Positions 1 to 8,492 of a stretch of DNA of 64,000 bases are shown here, piece by piece. Under the pieces are notes generated by a model. The model made no database searches, was not told where the DNA came from, and was given only the letters and a program-made list of their open reading frames with translations. Positions within the stretch are counted from its first letter, which is position 1. Every line of letters begins with the position of its first letter. The DNA is from Streptomyces hoynatensis (lineage in GTDB: Bacteria; Actinomycetota; Actinomycetes; Streptomycetales; Streptomycetaceae): positions 62,001 through 126,000 of the forward strand of contig NZ_RBAL01000007.1 in NCBI RefSeq assembly GCF_003626535.1, written 5' to 3'. A program made the translations under genes and the position numbers.

Positions 1-862
1 CCGGTCCCGCCGCGAGGACCCCGCCGCCGAACGCCGTGACGGACGCACCCGCCTCGGCGGCGATCAGCGCGCCCGCCGCCCAGTCCCAGCGCCGCAACTC
101 GTCCTCGTAGTAGGCGTCGCACCGGCCGGCCGCGACCCAGCACAGATCGAGGGCCGCGCTGCCGCCGCTGCGGATGTCCCGCACCCGCGGCAGCAGGGCG
201 GCGAGCACCTCTGCCTGTCTGGCCCGCGAGGCGGCCTCGTAGGAGAAGCCCGTCGCCACCAGGGCGGACGGTGGCGCGACCGGGTCGCTCACCCGCAGCG
301 GCGCGCCGTTCAGGGTGGCGCCCGCGCCGCGGGCGGCGGCGAAGGTCTCGCCGCGCGCCGGGTCGTGCACGGCGCCCGCGAGGGCGCGCCACCGCCCGCC
401 CTCGCGCCGCTCGCAGGCGACGCTGACGGCGGCGTGCGGAAGGCCGTAGGTGTAGTTCACCGTGCCGTCCAGCGGGTCGAGGACCCACCGCAGCCCCGAG
501 CTGCCCTCGCGTTCCGTGCCCTCCTCGCCGAGGAGTCCGTCGCCCGGCCGCTCGCGGGCGAGCAGGGCGACGATCGCCGCCTCCGCGGCCCGATCGGCGT
601 CGGTCACCGGGTCGGTCGCCGAGGACTTGTAGGAGACGCCGGTGACCTGCCCGGCCCTGCGGCCGAGTTCGGCACCGCCGAGGCGGGCGGCGCGTACCGC
701 GAGACCGAGGAGGTCGGCGGCCTCCGCCGCCGCGGCCACTCCCGCGGCTCCGCCCGCCCCCGGCACGCCCGAGGCTCCGCCCGCCCCCGGCACGCCCGAG
801 GCGCCACCTGCCCCCGGCGCTTCCGAGGCACCGCCCGGGGCCGGCGCGGTGGCCTCACTCAT
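1..862 (-). CDS. Inositol monophosphatase family protein (3' end cut by window edge)
   Basis: Mg2+-dependent sugar or inositol phosphate phosphatase family. The reading frame runs open from an ATG at 862 to the left edge (287 codons seen). The family motifs are present in order: DPVTDAD (about residues 84-90), GEEG (112-115), DPLDGT followed by VNY (129-137), and WDWAAG with AAEAGA near the visible C-terminus. The first 45 residues are an Ala/Gly/Pro repeat made by a 27-bp tandem duplication, so a later GTG at about codon 42 is a possible alternative start. It is the last visible gene of a minus-strand operon, 36 bp after the DUF1349 gene. With an aminotransferase and dehydrogenase upstream, it could release free inositol or a sugar from its phosphate for an amino-sugar or aminocyclitol pathway. 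That role is inferred; a general myo-inositol or histidinol phosphatase is also possible. Confidence 0.88.
   Translation of the reverse strand, partial: MSEATAPAPGGASEAPGAGGASGVPGAGGASGVPGAGGAAGVAAAAEAADLLGLAVRAARLGGAELGRRAGQVTGVSYKSSATDPVTDADRAAEAAIVALLARERPGDGLLGEEGTEREGSSGLRWVLDPLDGTVNYTYGLPHAAVSVACERREGGRWRALAGAVHDPARGETFAAARGAGATLNGAPLRVSDPVAPPSALVATGFSYEAASRARQAEVLAALLPRVRDIRSGGSAALDLCWVAAGRCDAYYEDELRRWDWAAGALIAAEAGASVTAFGGGVLAAGP
746..826. repeat. 27-bp tandem repeat inside the phosphatase N-terminus
   Basis: Two perfect 27-bp units (746-772 and 773-799) are followed by a degenerate third (800-826). The unit is a multiple of three and adds nine residues (Ala-Ser-Gly-Val-Pro-Gly-Ala-Gly-Gly on the minus strand), so the frame is kept. 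Likely slippage-generated low-complexity tail. Confidence 0.85.
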
Positions 863-898
863 GCGGGCCCCGCCCCGCCCGGGAGTGACCCGGCACCG

Positions 899-1492
899 TC
901 ACTCATGCAGCCTCCGCTCGATGGGGTCGCCGACGGAGAAGCCGGTGAAACGCGCCGTGAAGCCGCCGCGTTCGGGCGAGCAGCACATCACCCCCACCCG
1001 GCTGACCTCGCCGAGCGGCAGGTGCCCGAGGCGCAGCAACTGCCAGCGCCCGTCCGGTCGGAGGTACTGCACGAGGAGCGCGGCCCCGTGCCTGGTCACC
1101 CGCAGGGTGAGCGTCCCCTCGGGTCCCGGGAGCTCCGGCAGCGGCACGACCGACCAGTCCGAGTGCTCCCGGGTCAGCACGGCGCTGAGATGCGGCAGGC
1201 CGTCGGTGAACTCGACGCCCGTCTTCAGCCAGGTCCGCCGGTCGCCGCGCACCATCAGCCCGGACTGGTCGTAGAGCGTCTCGTAGTCCCCCGACAGCGT
1301 CACCTGGGCGGTGAAGTCGCCGTGCACCTCCCGGTACAGGAAGTGGCCGTCGTCCCGGACGAACCCGTAGAACGTCTCGCGCCAGAAGTCGGTCTCTGGA
1401 CCGGTGGTGGCGGTGAGACGGCCGTCCTCGACGGACCAGCTCGGCGGCTCGTTGAGCCAGCTCATTCCGCCGAAGCCGGTGTGGGTCTCCAT
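899..1492 (-). CDS. DUF1349 concanavalin-like beta-sandwich protein
   Basis: 197-residue protein of the DUF1349 family (concanavalin-A-like fold, sometimes called 'regulation of enolase 1'). The conserved core is visible: WxVEDG near the N-terminus, DFW, a central YDQSGLMVR stretch, WLKTGVEF and the C-terminal VGVMCCSPERGGF block. It has no signal peptide or membrane segment, so it is probably cytoplasmic. The start is the ATG at 1492, which shares one base with the TGA of the glycosyltransferase (TGATG) and has a GGAGGG ribosome site upstream. Members of this family often sit with carbohydrate enzymes, but the biochemical function is not established. Here it probably binds or modifies the glycoside made by its operon partners (inference). 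Confidence 0.85.
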   Translation of the reverse strand: METHTGFGGMSWLNEPPSWSVEDGRLTATTGPETDFWRETFYGFVRDDGHFLYREVHGDFTAQVTLSGDYETLYDQSGLMVRGDRRTWLKTGVEFTDGLPHLSAVLTREHSDWSVVPLPELPGPEGTLTLRVTRHGAALLVQYLRPDGRWQLLRLGHLPLGEVSRVGVMCCSPERGGFTARFTGFSVGDPIERRLHE

Positions 1493-2655
1493 CAGTCCCT
1501 CCTCACGGCGCGGGCCACGCGTCCGGCCTCGGCGAGCACCGCGTCCAGGTAGCGGTCCGGCAGCCGGGTGACCGGCGCGAGCACCCGGCACTCGGCGAAC
1601 GCCCCGTCCTCGTAGGGCAGCGCCAACCCGGCGAGCGGCAGCACCTCATGGGGCGCACCGGTGTCCAGGAGGGCGCCCACGTCCTTCGGCACGCCCCTCC
1701 CGTCACTCAACGCGCCAAGAAACAGGGTCTCCTCGCCCTGGACGCTGCCGCGGACCGCCGCCAGCGAGAGCCCGGGGGCGCCCGCCGCCTCGCGGAGGGC
1801 GGCGCGGTACTCACGGGCCAGCCCGTTGGCTTCGAAGTCCCCGAAGGCGGCGGCCAGTTCCACGTCGTACTCGGGCCACTTGCCCACGAAGTAGCGGTAG
1901 TTCCTGCGCTCGGTCTCGCGATTGGCGGCGACGTTGCGCAGATGGGGCAGGTGCACGCCCCACACCTCGGGCGCCATGACGATCGGCGTGCCGGTCCGCG
2001 CGATGCGGTAGGCCCACTCCAGGTCCTCGACCCCGTACCCGGTGAAGGCCAGGTCGAAGGTCAGGCCGTGCTCCTCGGCCAGGACCCGCGGCACCGCGAC
2101 GAACGCGGTCCAGGCGTACGCCCAGGGGATGACGTGCTCGGCGCTCAGCCGCGGGTCGGAGCGGGCCCCGCCGCCCTCCGAGAGGGCGGCGAGGGTCTCG
2201 CGGTAGTGGGCGAAGGGGTGGACGGTGACGGAGGTGACGTCGTCGGCGTTGTTGTCGTAGTCGATCATCTGCCCCGCCACGCACACCCGCTGACCGTAGG
2301 CGTAGTAGCGCTCGTACAGGGTGCTCAGGCAGTCGGGGGGCAGGATCATGTCCGCGTCCAGGCAGACCACGATCTCGCCGGTGGCCTGGCGCAGGGCCAG
2401 GTTCCTGGCGAGGCCGACCTGCCAGTCCGCGGCGGAGTGGACCGCGGTGAGGCGCAGTCTTCCGGCGAACTCGCGGCAGGCCTCGGTGAACTCCGGCGCG
2501 TACTCCATGGCGCCCACGATGACCTCGAACTCGTCCGCGTCGAGGGTCTGCTCCGCGAGCGAGGCCAGGGCGAGCCGGATGTTGTCCAGCCGCTGCTTGT
2601 AGGGGATGACGATGCTGAACTTCAACGCGCGTTCCCCGCGCGGTGCGGCGCTCAC
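1492..2655 (-). CDS. Family 2 glycosyltransferase with Gal/GalNAc-transferase-like acceptor motif
   Basis: About 387 residues. The N-terminal FSIVIPYKQR stretch and LDAD (about residues 99-102) form the GT-A nucleotide-sugar and metal site. GYGVEDLEW further on resembles the G-x-G-x-E-D acceptor motif of beta-4-galactosyltransferase and polypeptide GalNAc-transferase-like enzymes. The last 120 residues match no fold I recognise. The start is a GTG at 2655 whose last two bases begin the TGA of the dehydrogenase (GTGA, 4-nt overlap), preceded by GGGGAG. Translational coupling on both sides places it firmly in the aminotransferase-dehydrogenase-phosphatase operon. It probably attaches the amino sugar or cyclitol, or glycosylates it. 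The substrate is unknown. Confidence 0.85.
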   Translation of the reverse strand: MSAAPRGERALKFSIVIPYKQRLDNIRLALASLAEQTLDADEFEVIVGAMEYAPEFTEACREFAGRLRLTAVHSAADWQVGLARNLALRQATGEIVVCLDADMILPPDCLSTLYERYYAYGQRVCVAGQMIDYDNNADDVTSVTVHPFAHYRETLAALSEGGGARSDPRLSAEHVIPWAYAWTAFVAVPRVLAEEHGLTFDLAFTGYGVEDLEWAYRIARTGTPIVMAPEVWGVHLPHLRNVAANRETERRNYRYFVGKWPEYDVELAAAFGDFEANGLAREYRAALREAAGAPGLSLAAVRGSVQGEETLFLGALSDGRGVPKDVGALLDTGAPHEVLPLAGLALPYEDGAFAECRVLAPVTRLPDRYLDAVLAEAGRVARAVRRD

Positions 2656-3731
2656 CGCTCCCCGGCCGGCGGCGCGGAGGCGATGAGGACCTTGCAGCTC
2701 TCGGTGGTGGCCCCGCCGAGGGTTCTGCCGTCGATGTCGCAGCCGAGCGTCGCGAAGCCCTCCTTGTACTCCTCGAGCGGAACGACGTGGCTGATCAGCC
2801 GGTCGACCGGTATACGCCCGGTGGTGACCAGGTGGTACGCCTCGTCGAATGAGCCGTGCAGGGAATCGATCGAGCCGATGATCGAAAGGCTTCGGTCGGC
2901 GATGTGCATCGCGTCGATGGTGACCTGCTTGGACTTCAGTCCGATCGACATGTAGGCGCCGCCGCAGGCCAGTTCCGTGTAGAGCCGCTCCAGGAGACCC
3001 GAGGTGGTGTCCACGACGACGTCGAGCGGGGCCCGTTCGTCGCCGAAGTGGTCGCGCCTGGCCTCCTCGAGCGAGGCGTGCGCGGTGACTCCCTCGGGCA
3101 GCACCCGCTTGGCGAACTCGAGCCGCGCCGGAGCCGTCTCCACGACCACCGGGGACAGGCCCTTCAGGGTCAGCGCCCAGGTGTAGAGCAGGCCGAGCGG
3201 GCCGGCGCCGAACACGTAGGTGTAGGCGGAGAGGGAGGGCGGCTGGATCTTCCGCACTCCGCTGAGCACGCAGGTCAGCGGCTCGGTCAGGGCCGCCGCC
3301 CGCAGCGTGGTGTGGTCGGGCAGGCGGTGGACGAAGGCCGAGGTGGTGCGGTAGCGGTCGGCGTAGGTGCCGTCGTAGCTGATGCCGCTCTCGGTGCCGT
3401 GCTTGTTGACGCAGTGGTTGATCCGCTGGGTCCGGCACATCCGGCAGGTGCCGCAGTACGGCGTCGGGTTGATGACCACGCGGTCGCCCACGGCGACGCC
3501 GGTCACCTCCGGGCCGATCTCGGCGACGACGCCCGTGGACTCGTGGCCCAGGGTGGTACCGGGGACGGCCACGGGGTAGGAGCCGGAGACGACGCCGAGG
3601 TCGGTGCCACAGATGCCGGTGTAGGCGATGTCCACGACGACGTCGTCGGGGCCCTCGGCGTGCAGTTCCGGCACGTCCTCGATCGCCACGTCCCAGGCGC
3701 CGCGGAACTTCAGAGCCCTCATGTCATTCAC
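2652..3731 (-). CDS. Zinc-dependent medium-chain alcohol dehydrogenase
   Basis: 359 residues, full length for the zinc MDR family. The catalytic zinc ligands are C41 (CGTD), H63 and E64 (GHE), and E150 (ALTEP). The structural zinc cysteines are C93, C96, C99 and C107. The Rossmann GAGPLG lies at 175-180. This family includes threonine and sorbitol dehydrogenases and the 2-deoxy-scyllo-inosamine dehydrogenases of aminoglycoside pathways. The ATG overlaps the aminotransferase stop by 8 bp, so a keto product is probably handed to that transaminase. Oxidation of a hydroxyl group followed by amination is the usual way amino-sugars and aminocyclitols are made. The exact substrate cannot be read from sequence. 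Confidence 0.92.
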   Translation of the reverse strand: MNDMRALKFRGAWDVAIEDVPELHAEGPDDVVVDIAYTGICGTDLGVVSGSYPVAVPGTTLGHESTGVVAEIGPEVTGVAVGDRVVINPTPYCGTCRMCRTQRINHCVNKHGTESGISYDGTYADRYRTTSAFVHRLPDHTTLRAAALTEPLTCVLSGVRKIQPPSLSAYTYVFGAGPLGLLYTWALTLKGLSPVVVETAPARLEFAKRVLPEGVTAHASLEEARRDHFGDERAPLDVVVDTTSGLLERLYTELACGGAYMSIGLKSKQVTIDAMHIADRSLSIIGSIDSLHGSFDEAYHLVTTGRIPVDRLISHVVPLEEYKEGFATLGCDIDGRTLGGATTESCKVLIASAPPAGER

Positions 3732-4962
3732 CCTTCTCGAAGTGGGTCAATGCCGATCCGAGGCGGTCCACGATCTCGCGCGCCTCCTCTTCCGAAGTGA
3801 TCAGTGGCGGACGGACCTTGACGGCCGTCCCGAAGCCGTAGCGGCTGCCGCGCAGCATGAGCCCGTGTTGCCTGGCCAGGCCGATGAAACGGGCCACGTC
3901 CCCGCTGGTGGGCAGGTCGAAGGCGAGCATGAGGCCGACGCCTCGCGGGTTGGACACGCAGGAGAATCGATCCTCCAGCTCGCGCAGCCCACTGCGCAGG
4001 ACGCCGGAGGTCGCCGCGACCTGGTCGAGGACGCCGTGGTCCCTGATGTACTTGAGCGTCTCCTCCATGGCCACCAGGGCCAGCGGGTTGGCGCCGGAGG
4101 TGGTGGAGTGCTCCCAGGGCTCGAGCACGTCGAGCTCGCGCCGCATCACCACGCCGGCGACGGGAATACCCACGCCTCCCGCGCCCTTGGCGAAGGTGAT
4201 GATGTCGGGTTTGAGGTCCTTGGCCACGCCGGTCGAGGCGAAAAACGTTCCGGTACGGCCGAAACCGGTCTGTACCTCGTCGGCGATGATCAGGATGCCA
4301 TGACGGTCGCACACCTCGCGGAGCACCCCGTAGTACTCGGGCGGGGGCACGATGTTGCCGCCGTTGCCGAGGACGGGCTCGATGAGGAGCGCGGCCACCT
4401 GCCCGCTGGAGGCGTACTCCACGAAGTCGTCGAGCCTCCGGGCGCACATCATGCCGCAGGCGTCGGGGGTCTGGCCGTAAAAGCAGTGCGCGCAGTCGGG
4501 CGCCGGAATCTTCAGAGAGCCGGCGAAGGGAAGTGAGAAACTCTGCTGGCGGAATGCGTTGCCGGAGATCCCGGTCGCCAGCGCGCTCTGTCCGTGATGG
4601 GACAGGAACAGCGACACGACGTCGCTTTTCCCGGTTGCTTTCTGGGCGATACGGACGGCGCATTCGTTCGCCGTGGACCCGATGATGTCGCGGAACCAGA
4701 AAGCCTCGATGTGAGAGGGAAGAAATTCTCGGAGTAACGCGAAGATTTCAGCGGATGTGTCGCGGGTGAGCTCGGAGGAGAGGTGGCTCGCCCTGTCCAA
4801 CTGGGCATGCAGGGCGTCGATGACCTGCCGGTTCGAGTATCCCAGCGACAGGTTGAACGTACCTGAGGCGCAGTCGATGTACGTTCCGCTGGGCGTGTGC
4901 AATCGAATTCCGCGGCCGGTGTAGCCGCTTAAGCCGGAGGGTGCCGACCTTGTTGCTGGCAT
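3724..4962 (-). CDS. Class III PLP-dependent aminotransferase (with TTA codon)
   Basis: 412 residues. The PLP-binding features are GSTANE (95-100), the acidic IADEV segment with QTGFGRTG (226-238), and the Schiff-base lysine K259 in FAKGAGG. A cysteine cluster (C157, C160, C169, C173) matches a subgroup of class III enzymes. The start is the ATG at 4962 behind GAGGGAGGG. It is the promoter-proximal gene of the five-gene operon. Codon 76 (minus strand, 4737-4735) is TTA, one of only two TTA codons I found in genes of this window. In Streptomyces TTA is read by the developmentally controlled bldA tRNA, so the operon is probably late-expressed. The first third is also richer in A and T than its neighbours. 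It may be an amino-sugar or aminocyclitol transaminase, or an omega-amino-acid transaminase. Confidence 0.9.
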   Translation of the reverse strand: MPATRSAPSGLSGYTGRGIRLHTPSGTYIDCASGTFNLSLGYSNRQVIDALHAQLDRASHLSSELTRDTSAEIFALLREFLPSHIEAFWFRDIIGSTANECAVRIAQKATGKSDVVSLFLSHHGQSALATGISGNAFRQQSFSLPFAGSLKIPAPDCAHCFYGQTPDACGMMCARRLDDFVEYASSGQVAALLIEPVLGNGGNIVPPPEYYGVLREVCDRHGILIIADEVQTGFGRTGTFFASTGVAKDLKPDIITFAKGAGGVGIPVAGVVMRRELDVLEPWEHSTTSGANPLALVAMEETLKYIRDHGVLDQVAATSGVLRSGLRELEDRFSCVSNPRGVGLMLAFDLPTSGDVARFIGLARQHGLMLRGSRYGFGTAVKVRPPLITSEEEAREIVDRLGSALTHFEKGE

Positions 4963-4979
4963 GGGAGATATCCCTCCCT

Positions 4980-4995
4980 CGTTCGTGCATGAACG
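4980..4995. promoter_or_regulatory. 16-bp near-perfect palindrome before the aminotransferase operon
   Basis: CGTTCGTGCATGAACG lies 18 bp upstream of the aminotransferase ATG. Its arms match in 14 of 16 positions. It is well placed to be a repressor site in the 5' leader. The regulator is unknown. Confidence 0.45.
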
Positions 4996-5084
4996 GGCGC
5001 TGGGACCGTACGACCTCGCACCCGGATGGAACTGACGCTACGCTAGATCCTTACCGGTAGGTACCGGAAAGGATTTCGACGCTG

Positions 5085-5100
5085 TGTGGTGATCATCACA
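5085..5100. promoter_or_regulatory. CRP-like palindrome in the divergent intergenic region
   Basis: TGTGGTGATCATCACA fits the CRP/FNR pattern TGTGR-N6-TCACA and is also close to the GTG-N6-GNCAC motif reported for Streptomyces Crp. It sits between the minus-strand operon (start 4962) and the plus-strand oxidoreductase (start about 5229). A TACCGG direct repeat with 10-bp period lies just to its left at 5052-5067. Confidence 0.45.
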
Positions 5101-5228
5101 GTTTGTCGTGCGCCTGCCCGGCTGGGCGCTTTTGCCCCGCGTATCGTCGGCCGGTTTCCCTGATACCTCCCGTGGGAAGTGGCTTGCCGGGACACTACTT
5201 CGTCCGCGGGCCCACGTACGGTGATGTG

Positions 5229-6131
5229 GTGAACAAGCAGACCTCGCCGCGCCGGCGCATCGGCGTGATGTTCGATCGGGACCGCAGGCCCGAGGAGTTG
5301 CCCGCCTTCGCACGGCAGGCGGAAGAAGCCGGAGTCGACGACCTGTGGGTCGTGGAGGATCTGGCCTGGGCCGGGGCCGTCTCCTCCGCGGCGCTCGCCC
5401 TGGCGGCCACCTCCCGGCTGCGCGTGGGCATCGGGATCACCCCGGCGCCGCTGCGCAACGCGGCGCTGCTCGGCATGGAACTGGCCACGCTGGCCCGCGT
5501 GTTCCCCGGCCGGCTGATCGCGGGCGTCGGGCACGGGGTGCAGGAGTGGATGGAGCAGGTCGGCGCCGCCTCACCGGCCAAGCTGGCGCTGCTCGGCGAA
5601 ACGATCACCGTGGTACGGGCGTTGGTGCGCGGCGCCACCGCGAACGTCGAGGGGCGCGCGGTGCGGGTCCGCGACGTCCGGCTGGTCCACCCGCCGGCCG
5701 AGGCCCCGCCCGTCGTCGCGGGAGTGATGCGGCCCAGGTCCCTGGAACTCTCGGGGCGGGTCGCGGACGGCACGATCCTGTCCGAGGGCCAGGGGCCGTC
5801 CGCGGTGGCGGCGGCGCTCGGCCACATCGCGAAGGGCAGGGCCGCGGCCACCGAGGAACGCGGACACGAACTCGCCGTCTTCACCTACCTCTTCACCGCC
5901 GATGACCCCGCCCGGGTGGCCGCGGCGACCGCGACGACCGTCGCCGAGACGGCCGAGTGGCTCGGCATCGCCCCCGAGGAGGTGTACATGGCCTCCGGAG
6001 ACGTGGCCACGGTCGCGGAGCGCGTCACCGGACTGTGGGAGGCCGGCACCACGACGGTCGTGCTGCGTCCCCTCGGCGACGACCCGATCGGTCAGATCCG
6101 CACGGTCCTCCCGGCCCTGCGCGCCGCCTGA
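5229..6131 (+). CDS. LLM-class (F420/flavin-dependent) oxidoreductase
   Basis: Luciferase-like monooxygenase fold of about 300 residues. It starts with a GVMFDRDRRPEELPAF strand-helix unit and has the central RLRVGIGITP, FPGRLIAGVGHG and VVAGVMRPRSLEL segments of the bacterial luciferase/F420 reductase superfamily. There is no ribosome site before the tandem GTG codons at 5226 and 5229. The hexamer TACGGT at 5217-5222 would put a transcript start exactly at 5229, so I take that GTG as a leaderless start. It is a single gene, divergent from the aminotransferase operon. FbiC, which makes the F420 chromophore, is also encoded in this window, but FMN use cannot be excluded. Substrate unknown. Confidence 0.85.
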   Translation: MNKQTSPRRRIGVMFDRDRRPEELPAFARQAEEAGVDDLWVVEDLAWAGAVSSAALALAATSRLRVGIGITPAPLRNAALLGMELATLARVFPGRLIAGVGHGVQEWMEQVGAASPAKLALLGETITVVRALVRGATANVEGRAVRVRDVRLVHPPAEAPPVVAGVMRPRSLELSGRVADGTILSEGQGPSAVAAALGHIAKGRAAATEERGHELAVFTYLFTADDPARVAAATATTVAETAEWLGIAPEEVYMASGDVATVAERVTGLWEAGTTTVVLRPLGDDPIGQIRTVLPALRAA

Positions 6132-6161
6132 CCCACGCCGTGCGCGAACCGCCCGGCGGCT

Positions 6162-6176
6162 CCACCCCGCGGGTGG
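6162..6176 (+). terminator. Hairpin after the LLM oxidoreductase
   Basis: CCACCC, loop CGC, GGGTGG begins 30 bp past the stop codon at 6131. No T-run follows, as is usual in Streptomyces. Confidence 0.5.
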
Positions 6177-6622
6177 GGCACCGTAGGTGGACGGGGGCCT
6201 GTGGCGGGGCCTGGGGACGCGGTGTGGGGGGACGTGGGCGGAACGGGGGTGCGGGGTCGGGACCGGGGCCCCAGGAAGTGGGAACCGGGGTGGGGCCCCG
6301 GCGCCGGGGGCGGCCGGGACCACGGGGACCGCGGGGCGCGGGGACGGCTGGGACCGGCTGGCCCTGCGCGGACGGCTGGGCCCGCGGGGACGGCTGGGCG
6401 CGGGGAGGGCCAGGCCCGCCCGCGGGGGACGGCCGGGCAGGCGCGCGGAACCCGGCCGGGGCGCCCCCGTGCGGACACCGGGCAGCACCGGGGCCGGAGC
6501 CGGCGTCCCCCGGGCGTGAGGGCCGGGGCGGGGCACCGGGGCCGGGAGCGGCCGCGCGGGCTCGTGGTACTCCTTGACAGGTGGAAAGCGGGTCGGAGAG
6601 CGGTGCCGGGGCGCACGGACGC
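6177..6622. other. Gene-free G-rich stretch with short repeats
   Basis: About 445 bp of low-complexity G-rich sequence with no credible gene on either strand. GACGGCTGGG recurs about three times between 6341 and 6398. CTTGACAGG at 6573-6581 contains a consensus -35 hexamer (TTGACA) ahead of the sensor kinase gene, but I see no good -10 partner. Confidence 0.6.
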
Positions 6623-8263
6623 ATGGACGTGCGCCAGCTCGCGTCACGCCTGCTCCCCGGGCAGCCGCGCAGGCTCGCGCCCGGGGCGGGAAGGCTGCGG
6701 CGGATCGCGGCCGGCGACCTGTCCACAGGGGTGCCCGCGAGACTGCGGCGGATCGCGACCAGGAGCGGGCTGCTGGCCGACCTCGGCTGGTGGTGCCTCG
6801 TCCTGGCCGGAATGCTCAGCATCAACATGCCCTGGCCTCCCTCCTCCGGCTATCTGTGCCTGCTGGTGGGCGGCGTGCTGGCGGTGGCGGCGCTGGCCAG
6901 GGGTTCCCGACCGGCGGGCTTGGCCCTCGCGCTCGGTCTGGCTCAATGGAACGACCGCTTCTTCGGGGCGGTGGCGCTGGTGGCCTTCCTGGCGGGCCGC
7001 CGCACCACCGGCGATCCACGACCACGGGAGTGGCTGCCCTCCGTGCTCGTCTCGGTGGGTGCGGCCCTTGTCACCGGCACCTGGACACGTCTGCTCGCGC
7101 TGCCCGTCGAACTGCTCGGCACGGTCGTGCTGCCCTGGCTGGTGGGTCGCTACCAGTTCCAGCGGGTCGCGCTGGGCGAGGCGGGCTGGAAGCACGCAGA
7201 ACAACTGGAGCGCGAACAGAGCATGATCGCCGAGCAGACCAGGCTGCGCGAGCGGGCCCGCATAGCTCAGGACATGCACGACTCCCTCGGCCACGACCTG
7301 AGCCTCATAGCGGTCCGCGCCGCCGCCCTGGAGCTGTCCGCCGGTCTGGACGAGCGGCAGCGAACCCAGGCGGCCGAGCTGCGGGCCGGGGCGGCCGCCG
7401 CCACCGAGCGGCTCCACGACATCATCGGCGTGCTCCGTGAGGCGACGGAAGCCGCCCCGGTCACGCCCGTGCACGCCGGCGCGCACGAGAGCCTGGAGGA
7501 ACTCGTGGCACGCTGCCGCGCCTCCGGCATGGAGGTGACGCTGCGGCGGTCCGGCCCGGGAGACATGCCGCCGATGACGAGTCACGCCGTCGAGCGCATC
7601 ACGCGGGAGGCGCTGACCAACGCCGCCAAGCACGCGCCGGGGGCGCCGGTCGAGCTGTCCGTGGACGGCTCGACGGAGGAGACCCGGCTGCGGATCGTCA
7701 ACGGTCCCGCGCCTGGGGAGCTCGCCGCCCCGGCGGTGGGCAGCGGGCGGGGACTGGTCGGCATCGGCGAACGGGCGCGGCTGCTCGGTGGCACCTTCAC
7801 CGCCGAGCGCACCGAGGAGGGCGGCTTCCGGGTCGAAGCCACGTTGCCGCACCAGGCGTCGGCCCCCGCCTCGCCGCCGGAACCCGCGGTCGCCGAACGG
7901 GTCGCCAGGCAACGCAGGTCTCTGCGCTTCGGCTTCGTCAGGGCTCTCGGGTTCACCGGGGCCGCCCTCGCGCTGACGGCCTCCGTCTACTACTTCGTGG
8001 TCGGCGACTCCGATCTGTCGGCCGGTTCCTTCGCGCGCATGCACGTCGGCGAATCCCGCGAGGACCTGGACCATCTGCTTCCCCGGCGGGAGGCGCACAC
8101 GCGCCCCGACCGGGAGCCCCCGGTACCCTCGGACGCCGTCTGCGAGTACTACTCGCCAGACGACGGCTCCTCCACACACGTCTACCGCCTGTGCTTCAGG
8201 AACGGCGTGCTGGTCGACAAGGCCGATCTCCCGCTGCACGGTGCGGACGGGGCGGGCGGGTGA
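6623..8263 (+). CDS. NarL-type sensor histidine kinase with an extra C-terminal membrane-anchored domain
   Basis: About 546 residues. Five or six membrane segments span roughly residues 50-190. A dimerisation/phosphoacceptor helix follows with the HisKA_3 motif MHDSLGHDLSLIAVRAAALE (H near residue 217), then an HATPase_c domain with the N-box TREALTNAAKHA and the G-box GRGLVGIGERARLLGG. Unusually, the chain does not stop there. A further hydrophobic segment (about residues 445-465) leads to a domain of about 75 residues, probably extracytoplasmic, with MHVGESREDLDHLLP and two cysteines. It resembles the short helical start of SmpA/BamE-like domains. An in-frame GTG at 6581 is an alternative start. 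It is paired with the response regulator at 8548; the ABC exporter converges on them. Confidence 0.85.
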   Translation: MDVRQLASRLLPGQPRRLAPGAGRLRRIAAGDLSTGVPARLRRIATRSGLLADLGWWCLVLAGMLSINMPWPPSSGYLCLLVGGVLAVAALARGSRPAGLALALGLAQWNDRFFGAVALVAFLAGRRTTGDPRPREWLPSVLVSVGAALVTGTWTRLLALPVELLGTVVLPWLVGRYQFQRVALGEAGWKHAEQLEREQSMIAEQTRLRERARIAQDMHDSLGHDLSLIAVRAAALELSAGLDERQRTQAAELRAGAAAATERLHDIIGVLREATEAAPVTPVHAGAHESLEELVARCRASGMEVTLRRSGPGDMPPMTSHAVERITREALTNAAKHAPGAPVELSVDGSTEETRLRIVNGPAPGELAAPAVGSGRGLVGIGERARLLGGTFTAERTEEGGFRVEATLPHQASAPASPPEPAVAERVARQRRSLRFGFVRALGFTGAALALTASVYYFVVGDSDLSAGSFARMHVGESREDLDHLLPRREAHTRPDREPPVPSDAVCEYYSPDDGSSTHVYRLCFRNGVLVDKADLPLHGADGAGG

Positions 8264-8492
8264 GCCGGGACCGGCGACGCGGGGCGGGGCCGAACGGTGG
8301 GGTGTTCGATGCGGCACGGCCGAACCGGCCCGTGCCCGCTGCCCCGGCGGTGCTGCGGCCACGGGGCACGGCGGATGCGAGAGTGGCCGGAGACCGGAAG
8401 CCGGCACGTGCGGCGGTGAACGTGGCCCGCGAGGGACACGACGTGCACAGGACGCTCCGGACGACGAGGCCCACGGGAACGATGCCGGCCGA

